Shown here: positions 16,974 to 24,811 of the stretch, in pieces
Layout of the letters: each line of letters begins with the position of its first letter
Numbering within the stretch: position 1 is the first letter of the stretch
Made by a program: the position numbers and the translations under genes
Virus record (IMG/VR): IMGVR_UViG_3300015371_000033
Coordinates: 1 to 62,288 of that record
Origin: a virus
Length of the DNA: 62,288 nt
Direction: 5' to 3' (one strand)
Notes under the pieces: generated by a model
What the model saw: only the letters and a program-made list of their open reading frames with translations
Database searches by the model: none
What the model was told of the DNA's origin: nothing

Positions 16974-16978
16974 AGAGC

Positions 16979-17083
16979 TCACAGCACCGCGTGAAGTACC
17001 ACGGCGATGACTATCCCCACCAGGAGGAGAGCCACCACGATGATGTAGGTCAGTGCAACCATGGTGCGGTCGTCTTGGTTCAT
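16979..17083 (-). CDS. Single-span mini membrane protein
   Basis: 34 residues: a short polar N-terminus (MNQDDRTM) followed by one long hydrophobic helix (TYIIVVALLLVGIVIAVVL). Its ATG overlaps the upstream gene's stop by 4 nt. No family assigned. Confidence 0.6.
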   Translation of the reverse strand: MNQDDRTMVALTYIIVVALLLVGIVIAVVLHAVL

Positions 17084-17316
17084 CGCATCGACACCTTGAT
17101 TGCAGCCTTCCCGAGCTCACGCCACTGGTACATGGCTCGGTCATGCCCTCCGGAAGCTGGCGACATCGCAGCTTTGAAGGTGTAGAACAGAGCGTTACCG
17201 AACCGTTCACAGACCTCGAGGATGTCCTCAGCGGCTTGGCGCTCCTCATCATCCAGTGAGGTGACGCCCAGCTCAGCCAACTCCTCGTCACTGATGAATC
17301 GCTTCTTCTTGGCCAT
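17080..17316 (-). CDS. Hypothetical helical protein
   Basis: 78 residues from ATG at 17316 sharing a base with the upstream stop. Acidic helices (SDEELAELG, DDEERQAAEDILEVCERFG) then a basic C-terminus. Function not recognised. Confidence 0.65.
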   Translation of the reverse strand: MAKKKRFISDEELAELGVTSLDDEERQAAEDILEVCERFGNALFYTFKAAMSPASGGHDRAMYQWRELGKAAIKVSMR

Positions 17317-17534
17317 CACCGTCGCCCCTTCGGACGGCCGTGTGCACGGCGTGGACGGTTGTTGGCCGGGCGCACCCGGCTAGGGCCGTTCTTGCGCTTC
17401 CAACGCGCTACAGCCCGGTGTCCGGCCGCCAGAACCTCGTCTGGCAAGCCGCACACCTTGCACGCCTGAGCCTGGGCGTCGTGGGCGAACTTCGCCCCGC
17501 AGCACGGGCACGTCGGCGTCTTCTTGTCGCTCAT
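17316..17534 (-). CDS. Small zinc-ribbon protein
   Basis: 72 residues. CPCCGAKF and CKVCGLP give two C-x2-C knuckles 15-20 residues apart, a standard zinc ribbon, followed by an Arg-rich tail (RRAHGRPKGRR) that would suit nucleic-acid binding. ATGA-coupled to its neighbour. Confidence 0.7.
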   Translation of the reverse strand: MSDKKTPTCPCCGAKFAHDAQAQACKVCGLPDEVLAAGHRAVARWKRKNGPSRVRPANNRPRRAHGRPKGRR

Positions 17535-17680
17535 TCAGCGTTCTCCATCTGCATGGCCTCCCAGCCTCTCGGGTCCTTCTGCTTCTCGCCGTAGGCCTGA
17601 GCGTCTTCCTTGGAGCTGAATGGCCCGACGACCCGGAAGCCGCCGGTGAAGCAGTTGACGTAGAGCGCCACCCAGATCAT
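17531..17680 (-). CDS. Small hypothetical protein (SPOR/sporulation-repeat-like fold)
   Basis: 49 residues starting MIWVALYVNCFTGGFRVVGPF. The pattern strand-turn-strand then 'F-S-K-EDAQAYGEKQK' with an alpha helix is typical of small phage proteins of unknown function. Its start overlaps the upstream stop (GGATGATC). Confidence 0.55.
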   Translation of the reverse strand: MIWVALYVNCFTGGFRVVGPFSSKEDAQAYGEKQKDPRGWEAMQMENAE

Positions 17681-18201
17681 CCCTGGTACTCCGGATGGTC
17701 GTTGACGAGGTCGCTGGCGGCGGAGCGGCACTCCTCGAGCCACTCCTCCTTGTCGTCGGCATCGCCCTCGTCCGTGTCCGGCTCCCAGCTCTCGAGGCTG
17801 CTGGCGTAGCTGTCGAGCTCGTCTGCCGTGGAGCGGCAGGCCTCGGAGGTCGGATTGCCCGAGGGCCAGGCCGACTCGATGCCGTCAGCCGCCTCGCCGT
17901 ACTGCTCGCCCACCGAGCGGGCTGCCTCGGCTACGTCAGCCAGCGCCGACTTGATGTCGTCGACGGACTCGCACGAGCTGGGGTCGAACGCCTCGACGGC
18001 GTCGTACAGCTCGCCCATCTTCGAGTTGGTCAGCTGGCTGGGCTTCGGCCGACCGTGCTCGGCGTGCTGGAAGTACCGTGCGCCGTGGTTGAACTTCCAC
18101 GTCCAGTACTGCTCGCCCGCCTTGATGGGCTCCCCGCACACCGTGCAGGTGTAGACGTGATGCCCACCCCGGTTCTTCTTCTTGAGGAAGGGGCGGGGCA
18201 T
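17677..18201 (-). CDS. Zinc-finger protein with acidic helical tail
   Basis: 174 residues. Residues ~17-50 (TCTVCGEPIKAGEQYW ... FQHAEHGRP) carry C-x2-C plus H-x2-H in the spacing of PARP-type zinc fingers, suggesting DNA-end or RNA binding. The remainder is helical and strongly acidic (DDKEEWLEECRSAASDLV). A TAATG overlap joins it to the upstream gene. Confidence 0.65.
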   Translation of the reverse strand: MPRPFLKKKNRGGHHVYTCTVCGEPIKAGEQYWTWKFNHGARYFQHAEHGRPKPSQLTNSKMGELYDAVEAFDPSSCESVDDIKSALADVAEAARSVGEQYGEAADGIESAWPSGNPTSEACRSTADELDSYASSLESWEPDTDEGDADDKEEWLEECRSAASDLVNDHPEYQG

Positions 18202-18530
18202 TACTGCCCCAACCCCTCGAACGTCTCGCGGACACCGATGAGGTGCAGCTTGAGCTCGTTCTGCATCTCGGTGACCTCGGCCCGCTCCGACGGCGTGAGG
18301 TCGTCCGGTGCCTCGCCGATGCCGTCGATCATGGCCTCCAGGGCAGCCAGCTGGTTCAGGCCCGCCTTCCGAAGTGCCCCGATCGAAATGATCCGGTGCT
18401 CCTCCGGCACCTCGCCGAGGAACTTCGCGAACGACTGCAGGCCGCGCACCAGCCCGGACATCTCGCTGGTTGCGGTCGAGACGAACGTCTCGCTGACGCC
18501 GCGCTGGATCATGGTGGTGATGGTAGCCAC
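18201..18530 (-). CDS. Hypothetical helical protein
   Basis: 109 residues from a GTG directly following the helicase stop (TAGGTG). Predicted all-alpha (NQLAALEAMIDGIG, PSERAEVTEMQNELKLHLIG). Function unrecognised. Confidence 0.6.
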   Translation of the reverse strand: MATITTMIQRGVSETFVSTATSEMSGLVRGLQSFAKFLGEVPEEHRIISIGALRKAGLNQLAALEAMIDGIGEAPDDLTPSERAEVTEMQNELKLHLIGVRETFEGLGQ

Positions 18531-20447
18531 CTACTTTGCTCCCTTCTCACGAATAGCCCGGAACCCCTGACGGCGGAGGTCCAGGATATCCTTGTTGACG
18601 AATGCCTTGTCCTGGTTGACTTCCCAGATGTACTCGTGCAGCGTGCTCTTGGTGCGGTAGAAGTAGGCAGTGACCTGGTGGATCCGGCTTGCCCGGTGGA
18701 TCCGGTCGATCAGCTGCTCCTGGTCGTCCGGCACCCACGTCTCCGTCAAGACGTGGACCGTATCGGCCCGGTCGAGGGTGATGGCAACGCCACCGGCCAG
18801 GGTACTCAGGCACATGACCCTTGGAGCGTCCGCTCCACCGGCCTGGAACGCCTGGACTAGCCGCTTGCGCTCACCGGGCTTGACCGTGTTCCCGGTGATC
18901 TTCTCCGCCTTGATGCCCTGCTCGTTCAGGTAGCGGTGAACCATGTCGATGATCTCGAGTGACTCGCTACCGACGACGGCGCAGGCCTCACCGGAGGGGT
19001 CCTCCGGATCGATGCCGGCACCGCTCAGCCGCTCCATCAGGTAGGGCAACTGGGCGCAGTCGAAAGTGGGCTTGAGCTTGAGAGCCTCTGAGACGCCCTC
19101 ACCGCCGCAGGCCTCGCAGGGGACATCACGAGCGAACCCGGTGCCCTTGCAGTTCTTGCAGCGACGCATCTTGCCCTCGACCTCGCAGTAGGCAGAGGCC
19201 AGAACCTTCAGTCGTGCGTACTCCGCGAGGATGCCGGTGGCGGTCAGGTTGTACTCGTCGATCCGCACCTCGGCCTCCTTCGCGAAGGTCTCGTACTGCT
19301 TCTTCTGCTTGGCGCTCATGGTGCACCAGACGTCCACATACTGCTTGGGTGGAAGCTGGGGGAGCACCTCAGACTTCAGGTGCCGCACCATGTACTTCGA
19401 GTGGTGCCGGTAGAACGCCTCCTCCTTGCCCTTCTGGATGCCACCGACCTCCTTGGCCTTGCGGCCGCGCCCGATGTCCACTTCTGTGACCTCGAGCCAG
19501 GTCTCAGCCCAGCGCCAGTAGGAGGTGTGCTCCTTGGGAGCGATGAACTTCAGCGGACCGAACAGCTTCTTCGGCACGCCTCCGAACGGTGTTCCCGAGG
19601 CACCGTAGCGCCGCTTGGTGTCGAGAGCGTACAACGCCCGAGCCGCGAGGGTCTTCTGGTTGTTCAGGCCCACCTTGTGGAACTCGTCAATGCTGGCCGT
19701 GTTCCACTTGATGGTGAAGAACTCCTCGTACTTGGGCTCAACGCCCACCTCGACTATCTTCTCCTTGTACTCGTCCCACCCCTTGATGGCGTTGTACCTG
19801 ACCATCCCGGCGTTCACGACGAGCCAGAAGGGCTCACCGGCCGCATACAGCCGCGCGGCCTCCTTGATGTTCTTCTCCCGCTCGCGCGGGTCCTCGGCAG
19901 CCAGAACCGGAAACGGTTGCCACCGTTCCAGCTCGTACTGCCACACGACCTCGATGGACGTGACCGGGGCCATCACCAGCTGTGGCCCCTCCTCGAGATC
20001 GGCCTCGAAGACCGCAGCAATCAGCTCAGCGGTCTTACCGAGACCCTGCTCGTTCGCGTTCAGGGCGGAAACTTGCCCAAGGAACGCTGTGTCAGCTCGC
20101 TGGTATCCTCGCATCCACTCCGCCAGTTTAGGCAGCTTGGTCGCGATCTTCAGCTGATCGAGCGGGTGATCGGTAGCGTGAGCGAGTTCAGTGATGTGCT
20201 CCTCGCGGTCACGCTGCTCTCGCCCCCAGGCAAGAACGTTCGGTCCCCATCTTACCTCGCCGTCGAACTTCGACCGCAAGGCACGGGCGCTGATCATGTC
20301 AGCGGGGATGGTCCAGTACGGACCACCGTGTTCGGGATCGACGTACTTCCGTCCTGGGATTGACTTCACTCGGTCCAGAACGGACCGGCTGAACGAGAAG
20401 CGGACGATGATGCGGTCGCGCTTCTCGTTCAGCTCAGCCTCGATCAT
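18531..20447 (-). CDS. SNF2-family helicase with HARP-like N-terminus and DnaJ-like zinc insert
   Basis: 638 residues. The N-terminus (FSFSRSVLDRVKSIPGRKY...WTIP) resembles the HARP segment of SMARCAL1-like annealing helicases. The first motor domain has motif I NEQGLGKTAEL and motif II IDEFHKV (DEFH instead of DEAH). The second has CLSTLAGGVAITLDRADTVHVLTE and QLIDRIHRASRIHQV (motif VI). Between them, CKNCKGTG and CEACGGEG form a DnaJ-type zinc centre, an unusual insertion. Probable role: fork remodelling or annealing during phage replication. Its start overlaps the upstream stop (TAATG). Confidence 0.88.
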   Translation of the reverse strand: MIEAELNEKRDRIIVRFSFSRSVLDRVKSIPGRKYVDPEHGGPYWTIPADMISARALRSKFDGEVRWGPNVLAWGREQRDREEHITELAHATDHPLDQLKIATKLPKLAEWMRGYQRADTAFLGQVSALNANEQGLGKTAELIAAVFEADLEEGPQLVMAPVTSIEVVWQYELERWQPFPVLAAEDPREREKNIKEAARLYAAGEPFWLVVNAGMVRYNAIKGWDEYKEKIVEVGVEPKYEEFFTIKWNTASIDEFHKVGLNNQKTLAARALYALDTKRRYGASGTPFGGVPKKLFGPLKFIAPKEHTSYWRWAETWLEVTEVDIGRGRKAKEVGGIQKGKEEAFYRHHSKYMVRHLKSEVLPQLPPKQYVDVWCTMSAKQKKQYETFAKEAEVRIDEYNLTATGILAEYARLKVLASAYCEVEGKMRRCKNCKGTGFARDVPCEACGGEGVSEALKLKPTFDCAQLPYLMERLSGAGIDPEDPSGEACAVVGSESLEIIDMVHRYLNEQGIKAEKITGNTVKPGERKRLVQAFQAGGADAPRVMCLSTLAGGVAITLDRADTVHVLTETWVPDDQEQLIDRIHRASRIHQVTAYFYRTKSTLHEYIWEVNQDKAFVNKDILDLRRQGFRAIREKGAK

Positions 20448-20791
20448 TACTCGCCTTTCAGTTCGTGCATGAGCGAGAGTGCTGCCTCGCGGCCGAACCA
20501 CTCACCGCCCACACGGTCTTCTTCCAGCCACTCGTGTGCTATCGCCTCCGCACCCTCTGGATCGTGAGTGCGCATGGCGTAGAACAGTTGTAGCCTGTTG
20601 GGATGTCCGGTCTGAAGAGCCTTCAGCCGGTCCTGCGGGTGGTCCCGGGTCATCCCCACCTTGATCGGCCCCTCACGGCTGCCGATGAAGTAGAGCCACC
20701 CGAGACCGTTCTCCTCGTTGTGTTCCTGAACCTTCTTGATCGTCAGTGCGATGACGACGACCAGGAAGAGGATAGCGAGGACTACCTCCAT
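20447..20791 (-). CDS. Membrane-anchored T5orf172/GIY-YIG-like protein
   Basis: 114 residues. An N-terminal span (MEVVLAILFLVVVIALTIKK) precedes a domain reading LGWLYFIGSREGPIKVGMT, RLKALQTGHPN, and a terminal EWF segment, matching the T5orf172/MUG113 branch of the GIY-YIG fold. In the canonical fold the YF-IG and KVG-T strands hold the catalytic tyrosines; here Tyr and Phe occupy the first strand, so activity is uncertain. A membrane anchor on this domain is unusual. Confidence 0.7.
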   Translation of the reverse strand: MEVVLAILFLVVVIALTIKKVQEHNEENGLGWLYFIGSREGPIKVGMTRDHPQDRLKALQTGHPNRLQLFYAMRTHDPEGAEAIAHEWLEEDRVGGEWFGREAALSLMHELKGE

Positions 20792-21063
20792 CAGCCCAGC
20801 TTGACTACGTCGAAGTCTGGCTTGATCCGCTGATTGAGATAGGTGCCCACGCTCTTCGCGTAGGCCGTGGCGACCGCCCGTTGCCGGGACACGCCCATGT
20901 AGACGTATGTCGCCCCGGACTTGAACCGGACGTACATGTTCCGGGCCTTGTCCCAGCCGACGCGGTCGACGTTGCTCGAGTCCACGAGACGGAAGTTGAC
21001 GAAGACGTCCGCGGGCGGCTTCCCAGGAATCCGCACCGCGATACCGTCGAGCTTCTTTACCAT
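20791..21063 (-). CDS. KTSC-domain protein
   Basis: 90 residues. SSNVDRVGWDKARNMYVRF, SGATYVYMGVS and SVGTYLNQRIKP follow the KTSC domain order (PF13619), a small fold found in phage and lysyl-tRNA-synthetase-associated proteins of unknown role. The leader contains CUACCACCAAGGAG, the same element seen after the ribozymes downstream, and a TGCGTGC/GCACGCA hairpin at about 21088-21103. Confidence 0.75.
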   Translation of the reverse strand: MVKKLDGIAVRIPGKPPADVFVNFRLVDSSNVDRVGWDKARNMYVRFKSGATYVYMGVSRQRAVATAYAKSVGTYLNQRIKPDFDVVKLG

Positions 21064-21130
21064 GGCCTCTCCTTGGTGGTAGGTTGCGTGCAAGCACGCA
21101 TGTTACTGCTTCCAGCAGCGCCGCGCCGCT

Positions 21131-21373
21131 CTAATCGTCTTCCGGAACGCGACTCACCTTGGAGCAGTAGGGACAGGGACGGCCGAAGATGGTCACCTTC
21201 GTACCGTCACCTTTGACGTACACCTTCTCACTGACCCACACGCTGAGGGTGACCGTGAAGGACACCTCGCAGCGTGGACAGGTCACGTGGGCCGCGTCCG
21301 TGGTGAGCGGAACGACCTCGAAGGTCGGCAGGTTGCTCTCGGTCTCGATGTTCGACCTTACGGCCACAACCAC
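21131..21373 (-). CDS. Zinc-ribbon hypothetical protein
   Basis: About 78-80 residues depending on which GTG near 21367-21373 is used; the start overlaps the end of the upstream membrane protein. HVTCPRCEVSF and RPCPYCSKV provide two C-x2-C knuckles ~35 residues apart, typical of small zinc ribbons. Confidence 0.6.
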   Translation of the reverse strand: MVVAVRSNIETESNLPTFEVVPLTTDAAHVTCPRCEVSFTVTLSVWVSEKVYVKGDGTKVTIFGRPCPYCSKVSRVPEDD

Positions 21374-21501
21374 ATCAGAGTCTGGAAGGCGATCCAAACA
21401 CCGCCGACACAGAAGAAGACGAGACCGATGACGCACGCTACTTCAGGCCACCTATCACGCTTCTCCCAGAGCACCTGCATGAGCAAGAGAACGTCTGACA
21501 C
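21358..21501 (-). CDS. Single-span mini membrane protein
   Basis: 47 residues from a GTG preceded by GAGGAGGTGAA. A charged stretch (WEKRDRWPE) precedes one hydrophobic helix (VACVIGLVFFCVGGVWIAF). A 7-bp hairpin (GCGGTCC/GGACCGC) lies just upstream at 21533-21552. Role unknown. Confidence 0.6.
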   Translation of the reverse strand: MSDVLLLMQVLWEKRDRWPEVACVIGLVFFCVGGVWIAFQTLMWLWP

Positions 21502-21532
21502 TTCACCTCCTCTCGTTCGGATGCTCAGCCGA

Positions 21533-21552
21533 GCGGTCCGTTGCCGGACCGC
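21533..21552 (-). promoter_or_regulatory. Intergenic hairpin
   Basis: GCGGTCC and GGACCGC pair across a 6-nt loop between the DUF2786 gene and the following mini membrane gene. No U-tract follows, so it is more likely an mRNA-stability or leader structure than a terminator. Confidence 0.45.
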
Positions 21553-21559
21553 CGACTCA

Positions 21560-22597
21560 TCAACCGCCGAGCTCCCTTCCGCCCCTGTTGCCGACGGTCG
21601 GGGTGTCGCTGATGATCTGCACTTCCTGAGCTGCCTTGGAGCCGCGAGCCACGACTCCCCAGTCCATGCGAACCTCGCGAGCTTTCACCGGCTTGCGCTT
21701 GTCGCGCTTCGCCTTGCAGCGAGGCCGCTCGCAGTCTGGGTCGTCACACTCGTGGCACTGATCGCACTCGCAGTCATCGGGGTGCGGGCGCATGTCCTCG
21801 AACATGTCCCACATCGCCGACCTGACGATTCCGCGGATGTCGTGCAGGACAACCGCCATCGAGCCTGTGCTCTGGCCCTGGTCGTCCCTCATCTTGCGGA
21901 GCCGCTCGCGCAGCGACCACTCGAAGCCGTCCGTGAAGGACCGCTGGTAGATGGCTGGGCTGGTGTACGTCCGCTCCTTGCCGTGCTCCTGGCAATAGCG
22001 GGTGTACTTCCCAGCGAAGTTCATCTTCGAAGCGACCTTCTTGGACCAGGGCTCGTCCGGGACGAGTCCGGCAGCACGGAGCCGCCGATGGCACTCCTCC
22101 CACTTGAGCCCTGCCTCCTTCATGCGCACGAGCGCCTCGATCAGCGGCTCCCCGGGCTTGGGGCGAGGGTCCATCGCGTCGGCCAGCTGCACCAGAAGAT
22201 GCGTGAACAGCATGTCCAGATATGCGATGTCCTGCTCCAGCCCGACAACCGGCACCGTCTCCCGCTTGTAGTCCGAGTGACGGGCGACGACGACGCAGCG
22301 GCAGTGCACGGCGACCTCGTGGAAGATGCCCCACATGGCGGAGCGAACTTCATACGGAGTCTTGTACGTGTACCACCAGCTGATGTCCATGTCCTTCCGG
22401 ATCGGCTTGCGAGAGCTGACAGCATCGCTGCCCACCCGCGCCTTGTCGATCTGCCACATCTCGATGGCGTACTTGGTCATCAGCTCGTCAGCCTTCGCCC
22501 GGAAGGTCTCGGCCTCCTCGGGGAACTGAGTCCCGGCTGCCTTGTCCAGCAGCTTCCGAATCGTCTGGAGCAGTTTCTCCTGGCGATCGTCGCTCAT
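21560..22597 (-). CDS. DUF2786-domain protein
   Basis: 345 residues. The N-terminus (QEKLLQTIRKLLDKAAGTQFPEEAETFRAKADELMTKYAIE) is the DUF2786 helical domain common in actinobacterial phages. A central region follows with HCRCVVVARHSDYKR and VGLEQDIAYLDMLFTHLL (DUF7168-like), then a late Cys-rich segment (CDQCHECDDPDCERPRC) that may bind zinc. Biochemical role unknown. Confidence 0.8.
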   Translation of the reverse strand: MSDDRQEKLLQTIRKLLDKAAGTQFPEEAETFRAKADELMTKYAIEMWQIDKARVGSDAVSSRKPIRKDMDISWWYTYKTPYEVRSAMWGIFHEVAVHCRCVVVARHSDYKRETVPVVGLEQDIAYLDMLFTHLLVQLADAMDPRPKPGEPLIEALVRMKEAGLKWEECHRRLRAAGLVPDEPWSKKVASKMNFAGKYTRYCQEHGKERTYTSPAIYQRSFTDGFEWSLRERLRKMRDDQGQSTGSMAVVLHDIRGIVRSAMWDMFEDMRPHPDDCECDQCHECDDPDCERPRCKAKRDKRKPVKAREVRMDWGVVARGSKAAQEVQIISDTPTVGNRGGRELGG

Positions 22598-22604
22598 GGA
22601 GCCA

Positions 22605-22784
22605 TCACAGCCTTTCTGTGGCCCTGGATAGGGCCGTGGTAGGGTTGTAGCGGGTCCAGCCTATCGCTGGCCCGTGCAGGGCCGGACACGCGCGTGGAGT
22701 GCGGCCTCCCCGTGCGCCGTCAACGGCCCTGCACGCGCCAGCGGTGCAGCGCGTCCCAGGCCCATTACAGGCCCGGGTGTGCAT
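22605..22784 (-). CDS. Possible small Cys/Arg-rich protein (or structured RNA)
   Basis: 59 residues (MHTRACNGPGTRCTAGACRAV...) from an ATG with GGGAGGTGATCGCG upstream. The DNA is also strongly self-complementary: GTGCAGGGCC at 22674-22683 and GGCCCTGCAC at 22725-22734 form a perfect 10-bp inverted repeat. Good ribosome site argues for a peptide, biased composition argues for RNA structure. Confidence 0.4.
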   Translation of the reverse strand: MHTRACNGPGTRCTAGACRAVDGARGGRTPRACPALHGPAIGWTRYNPTTALSRATERL

Positions 22785-22789
22785 CGCGA

Positions 22790-23065
22790 TCACCTCCCTC
22801 GGGTCGAAACCTTGCCGCGATGCACGTGGATGGTCATCCCGGGACCGTCCCAGTAGCGGAATGATCGACCTCCGTCGGCCCACTGGACCTCGACGCCGAT
22901 CCCCATCCGCTTGGACTTCTCCGGATAGCCGGTGACCGTGTACATGACGTTGCCCTTCTCGTCGACGAACTCGTCGCCGGGGCGCAGCTCTGACACTGTC
23001 ACCTTCGTGAGATTGCCGGTGGCAACCTTCACCTCACGATGGTACGTCTTCTTCTTAGGCGGCAT
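22790..23065 (-). CDS. Small beta-rich hypothetical protein
   Basis: 91 residues (MPPKKKTYHREVKV...). After a basic N-terminus come strands such as VTVSELRPGDEFVDEKGNVMYTV and a final WDGPGMTIHVHRG, resembling a small barrel (Hint/OB-like). Starts within the end of its upstream neighbour. Confidence 0.6.
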   Translation of the reverse strand: MPPKKKTYHREVKVATGNLTKVTVSELRPGDEFVDEKGNVMYTVTGYPEKSKRMGIGVEVQWADGGRSFRYWDGPGMTIHVHRGKVSTRGR

Positions 23066-23303
23066 GGCGTCCCTTCCTCCGCAGCTCACGCAGTGTGGGG
23101 CGAGGCCTGTTCGGCACCATCCGGCGCAGCTGATAGAGCTCGTCGCTGTCGACGTGCTCTCCGACCACGATGGTGGTGCGTACCTTGCCTTCGAGCCTGC
23201 GCAGCTTGTCGTAGAGGTTATCAGCCCGGTGCTTCTGTGTGAACCAGCGGTGATGCAGCTGAGACACCTGAAGCTCGAGCTCCTCGTAGGTGGGCTTCGC
23301 CAT
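23055..23303 (-). CDS. Coiled-coil hypothetical protein
   Basis: 82 residues. Residues 5-45 (YEELELQVSQLHHRWFTQKHRADNLYDKLRRLE) have heptad spacing of Leu/Val expected for a coiled coil; the C-terminus is Arg-rich. Located 3 nt after the DUF6011-like gene. Confidence 0.65.
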   Translation of the reverse strand: MAKPTYEELELQVSQLHHRWFTQKHRADNLYDKLRRLEGKVRTTIVVGEHVDSDELYQLRRMVPNRPRPTLRELRRKGRHAA

Positions 23304-23306
23304 GGC

Positions 23307-23858
23307 CTACCAGTCCATCTTCGCGCGACAGATCGGACCGATGCCGTACCGTCGCGACTCTTCGTTGGTGAGGGTCCGTCCGCAGTGCCCGCAGCTGCCG
23401 ATCTCTCGGCCGTAGCGGAGCATTGCCTCCTTCGGATCCTTCTCGATCTCGGTCAGGATGCCGTCCCGCCGCACCCGGTCCCTGACCGCGTGCAGCTCGT
23501 CGGATGCCTGGACACTGAGGAAGATCCGTCCAGCCCACCGTCCCTCAGTGGGGCGGTCGACCTTGTAGAACTTCAGCACGCTGTCGGTCGGATCGACGAC
23601 CGCGAAACGGCCAGCCGGAATCTTAGGCCAGTCGTGCGTCGGTCGGCGGACGCCGGTGTGCGGAAGCTCCTTCAGGGTGTTGATGACCCTCGAAGCCTGA
23701 CCCTTCGTCAGCCTCACGCCCGCCGCCGTCCCGAGTCCTTCCAGGTTGGCTTCGAGCCACGCGACCTGCCGGTCGGAGAGCTTCTCAGTCTCGCGCTCTC
23801 GGCAGAGCCCACGGATGAAGTTGATCTGGGCCTCGCTGGCGATATCCGTTGTCGCCAT
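23307..23858 (-). CDS. DUF6011-like zinc protein
   Basis: 183 residues. The C-terminal SCGHCGRTLTNEESRRYGIGPIC motif (C-x2-C ... C) is the signature of the DUF6011 family, frequent in actinobacteria and their phages. The N-terminal half (SEAQINFIRGLCRERE...) is helical. A strong AAGGGAGC ribosome site precedes the ATG. The leader has the CUACCACCAGAAGG element. Confidence 0.75.
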   Translation of the reverse strand: MATTDIASEAQINFIRGLCRERETEKLSDRQVAWLEANLEGLGTAAGVRLTKGQASRVINTLKELPHTGVRRPTHDWPKIPAGRFAVVDPTDSVLKFYKVDRPTEGRWAGRIFLSVQASDELHAVRDRVRRDGILTEIEKDPKEAMLRYGREIGSCGHCGRTLTNEESRRYGIGPICRAKMDW

Positions 23859-23948
23859 ACGGTAGCTCCCTTCTGGTGGTAGTGGTCCTGCTCGTGTACC
23901 TTAGCACACGTCGCAGGGGGCCACGAGGGTGACCCCCTCCAAGCTGTG
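23859..23948 (-). promoter_or_regulatory. Structured intergenic leader
   Basis: The minus strand folds a 9-bp hairpin (GGGGGTCAC/GTGGCCCCC, at 23916-23937, one G-U pair), preceded by GCTGT/ACAGC around the upstream stop codon. No ribozyme core is present, but the CUACCACCA leader element occurs just before the ribosome site. Confidence 0.5.
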
Positions 23949-24158
23949 CTACAGCACGGTGATGTCGGCGAGCCTCACAGTCCGCATCCCTCTGTCTGAG
24001 TAGAACTGAAGGAGGGTGGAGGCCCGCCCACCAGTGAAGCGGAGTTCGCCGTCGTCAGCGATCTCTGCTTCGAGCATGGTGGGCGGGAAGATCCTGGGTT
24101 CGTCCGAGAGGACCTGACACTCGATGGGCTCCATGCCCGGGTAGTTGATCGAGACCAT
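23949..24158 (-). CDS. Hypothetical beta-rich protein
   Basis: 69 residues (MVSINYPGMEPIECQVLSDE...) with strand-turn patterns through FTGGRASTLLQFYSDRGMRTVRLADITVL. The ribosome site (GGTAGG) is weak. The upstream gene ends 50 nt earlier, so coupling is loose. No family recognised. Confidence 0.55.
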   Translation of the reverse strand: MVSINYPGMEPIECQVLSDEPRIFPPTMLEAEIADDGELRFTGGRASTLLQFYSDRGMRTVRLADITVL

Positions 24159-24208
24159 CCTACCCGGGCGCAGAGCTCTGATCAGATCCTCATCAGAGGA
24201 GGTCGCCG

Positions 24209-24733
24209 CTAGGCGTTTCCCCGGACCCGCTTCTTCTTGCCCGAGGTCTTGCCGCCGGACGTCTTGCTCGACGTCGCCTTCGGCTTCGACTCCGCCCGCT
24301 TGCTGGCGATGTTCTCCGCCTTGGGCGTGTAGAGGCCGAGCGCCTCGAGGCCCGTCTTGATGAAGCCCTCGGACTTCCCGGACCGAGCGGCGAGCCAGCC
24401 CCACGAGGAGTACTCGTCGGCCTTGTTCCGCTCCTTCGAGATCGCCTTGAGCAGCGCCTCGTCCGTCTTGCCCGTGATCGCCGGGACCTCGCCCTCCGCG
24501 ACCCGGTGCTGCATCGCGAGGAACGCGGCCTTGCCCGGCGTGATCTTGAGGTGCTTCGCGACCGCGCTCAGGCTCTCGTCGCCGTCGACGTAGTGCTCGA
24601 CGACGTAGGCCATCTGCGTGGCGGTCTGCGCCTCGCGGGCTGCCCGCTTCGCCTCGGCAGCGTTCGCCGAGCCGTTGTCCTGACCCTTGGCCTGCGTCTT
24701 CTTCTTGGAAGACGTGGTCTTGGTCTTGGGCAT
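24209..24733 (-). CDS. Lys/Ala-rich DNA-binding-like protein
   Basis: 174 residues starting MPKTKTTSSKKKTQAKG. Both tails are Lys/Ser/Ala-rich, histone H1- or nucleoid-protein-like, around a helical core with an HTH-like stretch (DESLSAVAKHLKITPGKAAFLAM). Its 142-nt leader is unusually structured: ribozyme HHR1 and two further hairpins precede a GGGAAGGGAG ribosome site. It may coat phage DNA or regulate transcription. Confidence 0.65.
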   Translation of the reverse strand: MPKTKTTSSKKKTQAKGQDNGSANAAEAKRAAREAQTATQMAYVVEHYVDGDESLSAVAKHLKITPGKAAFLAMQHRVAEGEVPAITGKTDEALLKAISKERNKADEYSSWGWLAARSGKSEGFIKTGLEALGLYTPKAENIASKRAESKPKATSSKTSGGKTSGKKKRVRGNA

Positions 24734-24748
24734 TTGGTGCTCCCTTCC

Positions 24749-24801
24749 CCACCGCTCTGCGCGGTGGTGCTTGGTGGTAGAGCGCATCCTACCGGATGCG
24801 C
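24749..24801 (-). promoter_or_regulatory. Two-hairpin 5' leader downstream of ribozyme HHR1
   Basis: After HHR1 cleavage the mRNA would carry GCGCATCC/GGATGCGC (24782-24801, 8 bp, loop GGTA) and CCACCGC/GCGGTGG (24749-24767, 7 bp, loop GCAGA), the second ending at the ribosome site. CUACCA lies between them. It could control translation of the Lys-rich gene. Confidence 0.5.
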
Positions 24802-24811
24802 CGGGTGAAGG

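Noticed and set aside
21064-21130. Possible ribozyme in the 67-nt leader of the KTSC gene
   Set aside because: The hairpin and CUACCACCA are present but none of the hammerhead core boxes.
23859-23948. Possible ribozyme between the 69-aa and DUF6011-like genes
   Set aside because: Strong hairpins but no CTGANGA or GAAA core.
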